A DNA stretch of 5,653 nucleotides, taken from Anaeroplasmataceae bacterium. Its GTDB lineage: Bacteria; Bacillota_I; Bacilli_A; Acholeplasmatales; Anaeroplasmataceae. The notes below the pieces were generated by a model that saw only the letters and a list, made by a program, of their open reading frames with translations, had not been told where the DNA came from and did no database searches. The translations under genes and the position numbers were made by a program. Shown here piece by piece: positions 1-5,653 of the stretch. The stretch is taken from contig JAHHSW010000068.1 of assembly GCA_020024985.1 (NCBI GenBank), positions 1 to 5,653 on the forward strand, written 5' to 3'. Numbering within the stretch: the stretch's first letter is position 1; each line of letters begins with the position of its first letter.

Positions 1-1898
1 TCTCAGATTGTAAAAAGCTAAAGGCAGTTAAAATGCCAGCAAGCATGAGAGAAATTAAGGAAAATGCCTTTTTAGGAAATAAGGCAATAGTAAGCCTTAC
101 TTTAAATGAAGGCCTAGAAAGCATTGGTAATTCAGCCTTTTTAGATAATAAGGCCTTAGAGTCAGTTGTTATTCCAGGAAGCGTAAGCTATATTGGAGAC
201 TTTGCCTTCCAGGGCTGTAGTGCTTTAAAAAATGTAGAAATATTAGAGGGTGTAGAGGCCATTGGTGCTCAAAGCTTTTATGAGGCTACAGAGCTTTCTA
301 ATGTCACCTTACCAGAAAGCCTTAAGGCTATAGGTGATTACGCCTTTGATAATACTAAGCTATATACAGAAGCCTTGGATTTAGTTTATATTGATAAGTG
401 GCTTATTTCTGTTAAAAACAAGGACTTAAATGTTATTGATATAAAGGCTGGAACTGTAGGAATTGCTAATATAGCTATTAAGGAGCAGACTGGTACAAGT
501 GAAATTAAATTTCCAGAAAGCTTAAGATATATAGGTACCTATAATATGTATAAGATGCCTAATTTATCAGTAGCTAATTTAAATGAAGGCTTATTAGAGA
601 TTGGTAAATATAATTTCTTTGAATGTCCAGGCCTTAATATTAGAAGCCTTCCTAATAGCTTAGTAAGAATTGGTGAGAATTCCTTTGTAAAAACCTTAAA
701 CTATGATTTAGCAGAGGGTGATCTTATAATTGATGGCTGGGCTATATTAAATAAAAATCCAAAGGCAGAGGCTATTACTCTACCAGATGGTATCATAGGT
801 ATCGCTGATTATGCTTATAGCAATCAGCAATTTATCAAGTATTTTACTATGAAGCCTGGTCTTAAATATATTGGTGAGGGTGCATTCAACGCAACTAAAT
901 CAATAACTGAAATTGAAATTCCTGAGGGTATAGAGGAGCTTAGAGCCTTTACCTTCTCTAATTGTATCAATTTAAAAAAGGTAATTTTACCAAGTAGCTT
1001 AAAAAGAATAGGTAGATCAAGCTTCTATAAGGCTATAAGGCTTCAAAATATTGAATTCCCATCAAAGCTAGAGGAAATTGGTGATTATGCCTTTTATAAG
1101 AGTGCACTAGTTAACCTAGTTATTCCAGATAGCGTTAAGCAAATTGGTGAGTATTCATTCTACAATAATGAATATTTAAAGGATATAAGCTTTGGCAAGG
1201 GCTTAACAGAAATTCCAGCATATGCCTTTTATAAGGCTTATGCCCTAGCTAGCCTAGAGGTACCAGCTAATATAAAGAAAATAGGCTCAAAGGCCTTTTA
1301 TCAGGCAACAGAGCTTGTTGATGTAAAGCTTTTAAATGTATTGGAAATAGGAAGCTATGCCTTCTATAACTCAACTAAGCTTGAGACCATTGATTTTGGA
1401 GCTGCACTTAAGAGTATAGAGGATTACACCTTTATGAGATGTGTTAAATTAAAGGATGTTGTTTTCCCACAAGCCCTAGAAAGTATAGGTAGATATGCTT
1501 TTGTTGGCTGTCAGGAAATGAGAAGCGTCTATATTCATAAGGGAATTAGGAATATAGGAAGCCATGCCTTTGCTTCAAACAATTTCATTAGCTTTTATTT
1601 TGAAGGAAATAAAGATGATTACGACTTTATTAAAACCTGGAATTCTTCATTTAGACCAGAGCTTTATGGAGTTGAACTATCAGATGACAAGAGCTATATT
1701 GTTAGTATTACCTTTAATGAGGAGCTAATTAATAATATTTCAGCAGTAAATGGTATATCAGCACCAGTTAGAGCTGGTTATAGCTTTAAGGGCTGGAGTA
1801 TTGAAAAGGGCAGCCAGGATGTAGTATATAAAATGGATAATTTTATGGAAATTCCAGCAGGGTTAACTGTTTATTCTGTATGGGTAGCCAAAGCCTAA
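1..1898 (+). CDS. BspA-like leucine-rich-repeat (LRR_5) surface protein with C-terminal InlB-type module, 5'-truncated by window edge
   Basis: Seen: the frame is open from base 3 to the TAA at 1896-1898, giving 631 visible codons. The ten codons before the ATG at 33 encode SDCKKLKAVK, which completes an LRR unit, and no ribosome binding site precedes that ATG. The true start and any signal peptide therefore lie left of the window. About 20 units of 22-24 residues follow the pattern L..V.lP..l..IG..AFy.c. Two hairpin modules interrupt them (about 360-449 and 696-788, each with D-K/G-W). The last ~67 residues (about 1695-1895) form an InlB B-repeat/Flg_new-like module with AGYSFKGW and a closing VYSVW. 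There is no LPXTG motif or C-terminal membrane segment. Known: LRR_5 proteins of the BspA type are secreted or surface adhesins. Inferred: this is a surface binding scaffold with unknown ligand. How it is anchored cannot be judged without the N-terminus. Alanine in its AF motifs is mostly GCC, unlike gene 2. Confidence 0.93.
   Translation, partial: SDCKKLKAVKMPASMREIKENAFLGNKAIVSLTLNEGLESIGNSAFLDNKALESVVIPGSVSYIGDFAFQGCSALKNVEILEGVEAIGAQSFYEATELSNVTLPESLKAIGDYAFDNTKLYTEALDLVYIDKWLISVKNKDLNVIDIKAGTVGIANIAIKEQTGTSEIKFPESLRYIGTYNMYKMPNLSVANLNEGLLEIGKYNFFECPGLNIRSLPNSLVRIGENSFVKTLNYDLAEGDLIIDGWAILNKNPKAEAITLPDGIIGIADYAYSNQQFIKYFTMKPGLKYIGEGAFNATKSITEIEIPEGIEELRAFTFSNCINLKKVILPSSLKRIGRSSFYKAIRLQNIEFPSKLEEIGDYAFYKSALVNLVIPDSVKQIGEYSFYNNEYLKDISFGKGLTEIPAYAFYKAYALASLEVPANIKKIGSKAFYQATELVDVKLLNVLEIGSYAFYNSTKLETIDFGAALKSIEDYTFMRCVKLKDVVFPQALESIGRYAFVGCQEMRSVYIHKGIRNIGSHAFASNNFISFYFEGNKDDYDFIKTWNSSFRPELYGVELSDDKSYIVSITFNEELINNISAVNGISAPVRAGYSFKGWSIEKGSQDVVYKMDNFMEIPAGLTVYSVWVAKA
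3..1605 (+). repeat. LRR_5 solenoid-coding repeat array of gene 1 (about 20 units of ~69 bp)
   Basis: The translation is a regular series of 22-24-residue units, each with a hydrophobic strand (such as LVNLVIPDSV) followed by IG and an AF/SF motif. The array is broken twice by non-LRR hairpin segments near 360-449 and 696-788. The repeats are diverged at DNA level, with only short exact matches. One example is a 15-base match, TATGCCTTTTATAAG, at 1086-1100 and 1221-1235. This is a protein-level repeat, not a simple tandem DNA repeat. Confidence 0.85.
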
Positions 1899-1901
1899 AT
1901 T

Positions 1902-1928
1902 AAGGGAGCGATTTATATCGCTCCTTTT
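1902..1928 (+). terminator. Intrinsic terminator of gene 1
   Basis: AAGGGAGCGAT (1902-1912) pairs with ATCGCTCCTTT (1917-1927) around a TTAT loop, giving 11 bp with one G-U pair. The core is the perfect GGAGCG/CGCTCC. It starts three bases after the stop codon. The T-run is short (TTTT, then GG and TTT), so termination may be only moderately efficient. The hairpin ends 24 bases before the -35 box of the next gene, which supports separate transcription of the two genes. Confidence 0.82.
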
Positions 1929-1933
1929 GGTTT

Positions 1934-1980
1934 AAAAAAGTAGCGTTTCTATTGACAATTGAGTAACTCTTTAGTATCAT
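1934..1980 (+). promoter_or_regulatory. Sigma-A-type promoter of gene 2
   Basis: The -35 box TTGACA (1952-1957) is a perfect consensus match. The spacer is 17 bases, the optimum, and the -10 box TATCAT (1975-1980) matches 5 of 6. An A6 tract at 1934-1939 lies where an UP element would sit. There is no extended TG upstream of the -10 box. Predicted transcription start is about 1986-1988, leaving a leader of roughly 55 bases. Such a match predicts strong, housekeeping-type transcription unless a downstream operator represses it. Confidence 0.85.
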
Positions 1981-1988
1981 AGGTATTA

Positions 1989-2013
1989 GTTAGAATAAAC
2001 TAACCCAGTTAGT
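1989..2013 (+). promoter_or_regulatory. Alternative small hairpins / spaced palindrome in gene 2 leader
   Basis: GTTAG (1989-1993), CTAAC (2000-2004) and GTTAG (2008-2012) occur in a row. The central CTAAC can pair with either flank. The right-hand option, ACTAAC-CCA-GTTAGT (1999-2013), gives 6 bp with a 3-base loop, and the left-hand one gives 5 bp with a 6-base loop. The element begins at the expected transcription start. It could be an operator palindrome, an mRNA-stability hairpin at the 5' end, or chance in AT-rich DNA. The stems are short, so functional confidence is low. Confidence 0.3.
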
Positions 2014-2027
2014 GCTTTCTAAACTAT

Positions 2028-2033
2028 GGAGGG
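2028..2033 (+). promoter_or_regulatory. Ribosome binding site of gene 2
   Basis: GGAGGG is followed by an 8-base spacer to the ATG at 2042. This fixes the start there and argues against the in-frame GTG at 2012. That GTG lies upstream of the Shine-Dalgarno and would place ten residues before the lysine-rich signal peptide start. Confidence 0.93.
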
Positions 2034-2041
2034 AAATAAAT

Positions 2042-5000
2042 ATGAAAAAAAAGTCAGCAATAATAACTGCTGCAATGGCTGGTTTTGCCTTTGTAACAGC
2101 TTTAACAGGTTGCGATAATTCTAGTGAGCCTAGTGAGACTCCTAGTACAGTCATTCCTGAATTTGTATCAGGAAAGGAAGTAGGTAGATATTACTTCATT
2201 AATAATGGTAAGGAATATCAAATAAACCTATTTAAAAAGGGTCTAGTTAGCTTTAATGTTTTAGGTACAGATGTACAAGGTACATATAAGCTAGATGGAA
2301 CAGTGCTTACTTTGAATTTGGATAATGGTGAGGAAATCATCGGTGAATATAAGAATGAGAGAATATCTTTTACCTATTCAAAGATTAAGATGACTTTTGA
2401 AAGAGATGTTGAGTTTGTGGTTAGCTTTGATACCCTAGGTGGTAGCAAGCTATATGATATTACAGTTAAGAAGGGAGACTTAATTGAGGCACCAATAAAC
2501 CCAACTAAGGAGCATTATAAATTTGCTGGTTGGTGTAAGGATAAGGAAGGTAAGATTGCCTTTGATTTCGACACAACTAAGATTACTGAGGATACTAAGC
2601 TTTATGCTAAGTGGATTTATGTAGAGGAAGTAAATACATTATCATATGAAATATCTGAGGGTATGTCTATGACCACTAATGAGCATGAGGTAGTTGAGGG
2701 TGAGGAATTCCAATTAGAGGTTCCTACAGTTCCTAATCATTTATTATTTGATGGCTGGTACCTAGAGGATGGTACAAGGCTAACTGATAATACTGGTAAG
2801 AGCCTAGAGGCTTGGAAGGCTAATATGGGAGATCGTAAGATTACACCAAAAACTGTCCTTAGATTAAATTATGAGCTAAATGGGGATAATACCTATGCTG
2901 TAAGTGGTAGTACCTATACCGCAGGTCTTACTGAGATTACTATTCCAGCTGAGTATAATGGAATTAAGGTAACTACAGTTAATTCATTTACTGATAATAG
3001 CTCTCTTGTAACAATTAATATTCCAAATACTGTAACTAGTATTTCAGTTTCAGCATTTGATGGCTTAAAGAATATTGCAGCAATTAATATTACTGCAGTA
3101 GAGGGAGTAGAGGCTCCTACCTACAAATCTATTGAGGGTGTCTTATTTTCTAATGATGGTAAGAAGCTTCTTCGTTATCCAGTAGCTAAGGAGGGTACAG
3201 AGTATACAGTACCAGCTTCAGTTATTGAAATTGGCGATGGTGCATTTAGAGATGTCATTTGGTTAGGCTCTGATTATAATGCAGCTACAGCTGGTACATT
3301 AACTAAGGTTATTCTACCTGCAAACCTAATGAGAGTTTCTGATTTTGCATTCTACCAAAGAGCAAAGCTACAAACTGTAGAATTTGCTGGAACAAGTGAT
3401 TTACCACTAGTATTTGGTAATTCTGCCTTTAGTACTACAAATCTTCAAAACTTTGTCTTACCAAAGAATTTAGTTGAAATTGGTGCTCAATGCTTTGAGT
3501 GTAATCCTGAATACTATACTACTCAGGTTAAATTTGGTGAGAAGGATACTAAGGCTCTTGTATTACCAGATAAGCTAGAGAAGATTGGCTATAGAGCATT
3601 CTATTACCAAAGCTCAGGCTTAAGTAGTGTAACAATTCCAGCATCAGTACATACAATCGAGGCACAAGCATTCCAGGCTTCAGGCTTAGCTAAAGTTGAA
3701 TTTGTTGGGGAATCTACATTAACAGAAATTAACGAGGGTGTATTTAGTACTTATAATATTACTGAATTTACAATTCCAGCATCAGTACATACAATTCATG
3801 CAAAGGCATTTGAAAATACTGGTATAACAAGCCTTGTAATTCCTGCAACAGTACATACCTTAAAGTATCAAGCATTTGCAGGTATGGGTGATTTAACAGA
3901 AATCACAATTCCAGAAACTGTTACATCATACGGTGGAAACCTATTTGCTGAATGTGAATCATTACCTCTATCAGCAGTTAAGTTTGCTGAGAATTCTAAG
4001 GCATTCTCTGTTTTAGATGGTGTTGTTTATAATGCTGATAAGACTGAGATTTTAGAATTTGATAAGACTAAGACTGATTATGTTATGCCTGATACAGTTA
4101 GACATATTCCAGGTCAAATTTTCTGTGGTGTTGATTGGCAAGGTAATACAACATTAAAGACTATTACATTATCTAAATCTCTTGAGGAAATTCCACAGGA
4201 GGCATTCAAGGATTGTAAGGCTTTAACCTCTATAGTAATTCCTGCTAGCGTTAAGAGTATTGGTGCATCAGCATTTGAAGGCTGCTTAGCCTTAACAAGC
4301 ATAACATTTGCTGAGGGCTCAAAGCTTGAGACAATTGGTGATGAGGCATTCCTATCAGGTGGCTTTAAGGAAATTGTTTTACCTTTAGGTTTAAAGAGAA
4401 TTGGTAATGATGCATTTACATTCTCAAAGGTTGAAAATTTAGTAATCCCTGATACAGTAACAACAATTGGTGATATAGCATTTAGAGAGATGGGTGCTTT
4501 AAAATCAATTACTTTACCAGCTTCATTAGAGCAGCTTGGTGAAACTCCATTTGGTGGAACTAAGACCCTAGAGACTATTTCAATCTCACAGGATGCTAAG
4601 AACTTTAAGGTAGTTGATAATGTACTTTATAACAAGGATGGATCAGTATTATATTACTATGGTACAACTAATAAGGCTACAGAGTATACAGTATTACCAA
4701 CAACTGTTAGAATTAAGGTTGGTGCATTTGCTGGAAATACCTTCCTAACAAGTGTAACATTAAGTGAGTCTACTGCAATTTTAGAGGACTCTGCATTCTC
4801 AGGCTGTAAGAATCTAGCTACTATGGATATTCAGAATGTTAAGGAGCTTGGTATAGCTTCATTAGCATCAACTGCACTTACATCAGTAGTATTCAATAAA
4901 GATTTACATGTTATCCCTGAAAGATGCTTCCAAAACTCTCAATTAAAATCACTTGATTTAAGTAAATTTGAGGCTATTGGTAAGGATGCATTCTCTAATA

Positions 5001-5476
5001 GTAAGAATTTAGTATATGTTAAGTTTGGTAACAAGCTTACTGAGCTTGCTGATGGTTCATTCTCATTTACAGGTATCACTACATTAGTAATTCCTGGATC
5101 AATTAAGAGAATTGGCTCAGCCTTCTCAAGCCTACGTAGCCTAACTAAGGTTATTATTGAAGAGGGTGTTGAGGAAATTGCAGCAAACGCATTCTATCAA
5201 TGTGATGCAATTAAGGAAATCGTATTACCTTCTACAATTAAATCAGTAGGTAATAGAGCCTTCTATTATGCTAGACTTGAAACAATTATTGTTAAGTCAC
5301 AGGCTGTTTTAGATACAATGAAGGACTCAGAGCTATTAAGTAAGGATAGAAGAGGTAAGTATACAAAGAAGCTTATGGTAGCTGATAATCTTACCATTTC
5401 AGAGAGCACATTAAAGCTTATTACTGATTATGGATTAACTAAGCACACAGTTGATGGATATACAATTTTTGAATAA
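2042..5476 (+). CDS. Large BspA-like LRR_5 lipoprotein with InlB-type repeats (1144 aa)
   Basis: Start: the ATG at 2042, eight bases after GGAGGG. Residues 1-23 form a lipoprotein signal peptide (MKKK, a hydrophobic core, then the lipobox LTG-C with Cys24 and Asp25). A Ser/Pro/Thr linker reaches about residue 40. Residues ~43-124 are a beta-rich domain I cannot assign (GTYKLDG, GEYKNERISF, MTFER). Residues ~126-191 are a good InlB B-repeat/Flg_new module (FDTLGGS, FAGWC, LYAKW). Residues ~199-280 are a degenerate second one (LLFDGWY). From ~285 to ~1084 run about 28 LRR_5 units, broken by three hairpin modules (about 361-390, 655-686 and 855-889, each D-G/N-V-[LV]-[YF]). A 60-residue tail closes it. 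Known: lipobox proteins are processed by Lgt and signal peptidase II and held on the outer face of the membrane, and BspA-type LRRs are adhesive. Inferred: a lipid-anchored adhesin or ligand-binding scaffold, transcribed alone. Ligand unknown. No catalytic motif is visible. Confidence 0.95.
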   Translation: MKKKSAIITAAMAGFAFVTALTGCDNSSEPSETPSTVIPEFVSGKEVGRYYFINNGKEYQINLFKKGLVSFNVLGTDVQGTYKLDGTVLTLNLDNGEEIIGEYKNERISFTYSKIKMTFERDVEFVVSFDTLGGSKLYDITVKKGDLIEAPINPTKEHYKFAGWCKDKEGKIAFDFDTTKITEDTKLYAKWIYVEEVNTLSYEISEGMSMTTNEHEVVEGEEFQLEVPTVPNHLLFDGWYLEDGTRLTDNTGKSLEAWKANMGDRKITPKTVLRLNYELNGDNTYAVSGSTYTAGLTEITIPAEYNGIKVTTVNSFTDNSSLVTINIPNTVTSISVSAFDGLKNIAAINITAVEGVEAPTYKSIEGVLFSNDGKKLLRYPVAKEGTEYTVPASVIEIGDGAFRDVIWLGSDYNAATAGTLTKVILPANLMRVSDFAFYQRAKLQTVEFAGTSDLPLVFGNSAFSTTNLQNFVLPKNLVEIGAQCFECNPEYYTTQVKFGEKDTKALVLPDKLEKIGYRAFYYQSSGLSSVTIPASVHTIEAQAFQASGLAKVEFVGESTLTEINEGVFSTYNITEFTIPASVHTIHAKAFENTGITSLVIPATVHTLKYQAFAGMGDLTEITIPETVTSYGGNLFAECESLPLSAVKFAENSKAFSVLDGVVYNADKTEILEFDKTKTDYVMPDTVRHIPGQIFCGVDWQGNTTLKTITLSKSLEEIPQEAFKDCKALTSIVIPASVKSIGASAFEGCLALTSITFAEGSKLETIGDEAFLSGGFKEIVLPLGLKRIGNDAFTFSKVENLVIPDTVTTIGDIAFREMGALKSITLPASLEQLGETPFGGTKTLETISISQDAKNFKVVDNVLYNKDGSVLYYYGTTNKATEYTVLPTTVRIKVGAFAGNTFLTSVTLSESTAILEDSAFSGCKNLATMDIQNVKELGIASLASTALTSVVFNKDLHVIPERCFQNSQLKSLDLSKFEAIGKDAFSNSKNLVYVKFGNKLTELADGSFSFTGITTLVIPGSIKRIGSAFSSLRSLTKVIIEEGVEEIAANAFYQCDAIKEIVLPSTIKSVGNRAFYYARLETIIVKSQAVLDTMKDSELLSKDRRGKYTKKLMVADNLTISESTLKLITDYGLTKHTVDGYTIFE
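2897..5293 (+). repeat. LRR_5 solenoid-coding repeat array of gene 2 (about 28 units)
   Basis: Units such as LTSIVIPASVKSIGASAFEGC recur with a period of 22-24 residues. Three hairpin modules punctuate them, at about 3122-3211, 4004-4099 and 4604-4708. The first and third share the exact 15-mer ACAGAGTATACAGTA (3197-3211 and 4679-4693). The blocks between modules contain unequal numbers of units, which is compatible with block-wise expansion of the array. Confidence 0.85.
3632..3860 (+). repeat. Near-identical LRR unit copies inside gene 2
   Basis: A 26-base stretch encoding TIPASVHTI is exactly repeated at 3632-3657 and 3770-3795. The 138-base offset equals two 23-codon LRR units. A diverged third copy (IPATVHTL, about 3837-3860) lies one unit further on, 69 bases downstream. 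The intervals are whole multiples of the repeat length, so copy gain or loss would stay in frame. This looks like a fairly recent internal duplication. Confidence 0.75.
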
Positions 5477-5498
5477 GGCTTAGAATAAATTTAATATT

Positions 5499-5536
5499 AG
5501 GCTATGAGGAGCATAATTGCTTTTCATAGCCTTTTT
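5499..5536 (+). terminator. Strong intrinsic terminator of gene 2
   Basis: AGGCTATGAGGAGCA (5499-5513) pairs with TGCTTTTCATAGCCT (5518-5532) around a TAAT loop. The stem is a continuous 15 bp including two G-U pairs. A T-run follows (TTTTT at 5532-5536, then ATT). It lies 22 bases after the stop codon. The complementary strand has no T-run after the hairpin, so it acts in the + direction only. Confidence 0.93.
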
Positions 5537-5653
5537 ATTAATTAGATTATTATAGCCACACACTGAGCTAAAGCCATCAAAATAGCCTAAATTTTAATTT
5601 TTATGATTTTATTTACTAATGTATAGGCTATAAGAAATGAAGAAGCTATAGGC
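5537..5653. other. AT-rich intergenic tail with ATAGCCT/AGGCTAT heptamers
   Basis: No supported gene is seen. ATAGCCTA (5582-5589) and TAGGCTAT (5624-5631) form an 8-bp inverted repeat with a 34-base spacer. TATAGGCTATA (5622-5632) is itself palindromic around one G. A further TATAGGC ends the window, and TATAGCC is at 5551-5557. The short ATG at 5638 runs into TAG after four codons. On the minus strand two frames are open for only about 15-22 codons from the edge, too little to call a convergent gene. Confidence 0.5.

Noticed and set aside
33..35. ATG as the start codon of gene 1
   Set aside because: The frame is open to the window edge, the upstream codons complete an LRR unit (SDCKKLKAVK), and there is no ribosome binding site or signal peptide. 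It is an internal methionine.
1695..1895. Cell-wall sorting signal at the end of gene 1
   Set aside because: There is no LPXTG-like motif, hydrophobic segment or positive tail. The protein ends directly after the InlB-type module.
2012..2014. GTG as the start of gene 2
   Set aside because: It lies upstream of the GGAGGG site, has no Shine-Dalgarno of its own, and would put ten extra residues before a textbook lipoprotein signal peptide starting at 2042.
4114..4302. 62-codon open frame on the minus strand
   Set aside because: It lies wholly inside gene 2 opposite LRR repeats, has no evident ribosome binding site, and its composition is that of a shadow frame.
3..5293. CRISPR array or simple tandem DNA repeat, suggested by the periodic pattern
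   Set aside because: The ~69-base period is the coding period of diverged LRR units. There are no identical repeats with unique spacers.
1..5476. Alternative genetic code (TGA as tryptophan), considered because of the AT-rich, Mollicutes-like composition
   Set aside because: Both long frames read through with the standard code, tryptophan uses TGG, and no in-frame TGA needs explaining.
5606..5634. Possible second promoter using TATAAG near 5629-5634
   Set aside because: No recognisable -35 box lies 16-18 bases upstream, and TATA-like strings are expected by chance here.
5608..5653. C-terminal end of a convergent minus-strand gene at the right edge
   Set aside because: Two minus frames are open for only 15-22 codons in AT-rich DNA, and no good minus-strand terminator follows. 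This is not enough to call a gene.

Overview
The window is about two thirds A+T. It carries two adjacent, same-direction genes for very large cell-surface proteins of the BspA-like leucine-rich-repeat family (LRR_5 type, units of about 23 residues), and nothing else of size. Ribosome-binding, promoter and terminator signals are of the classical low-GC Gram-positive type: a GGAGGG Shine-Dalgarno, a TTGACA-17-TATCAT promoter, and hairpins followed by T-runs. Tryptophan is read from TGG, arginine is mostly AGA/AGG, and no TGA-Trp recoding is needed. CpG is very rare (24 by hand count). Together with the BspA/InlB-type domain content this suggests a host- or gut-associated low-GC Bacillota or walled/Acholeplasma-like relative. 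The species cannot be named from the sequence.

Layout. Bases 1-1898 hold the 3' part of gene 1. Its reading frame is open through the left edge, so the first ATG at 33 is only an internal methionine inside a repeat unit. It encodes about 20 LRR units, two interrupting beta-hairpin modules, and a C-terminal InlB B-repeat-like (Flg_new) module. A hairpin terminator at 1902-1928 closes it. Bases 1929-2041 hold a near-consensus sigma-A promoter, a short leader with two mutually exclusive small hairpins, and a strong ribosome binding site. Bases 2042-5476 hold complete gene 2. It encodes a 1144-residue lipoprotein: type II signal peptide with Cys24, an unassigned beta-rich domain, one clear and one degenerate InlB-type module, about 28 LRR units with three interrupting hairpin modules, and a tail. 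A strong 15-bp hairpin terminator at 5499-5536 follows. The last ~115 bases are AT-rich and non-coding as far as can be seen, with several copies of an AGGCTAT/ATAGCCT heptamer.

How they work together. The terminator and promoter between the genes show that they are separate transcription units, not an operon. By family analogy both products are display scaffolds or adhesins that bind host, mucus or neighbour-cell ligands. No enzyme, toxin, defence or mobile-element gene is visible. The points of most interest are the opposite codon choice of the two paralogues for the same repeat motif, a run of tyrosines in register on the gene 1 solenoid, the mirrored domain order of the two proteins, and the severe CpG depletion. 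I see no strong case for a new multi-gene system here.
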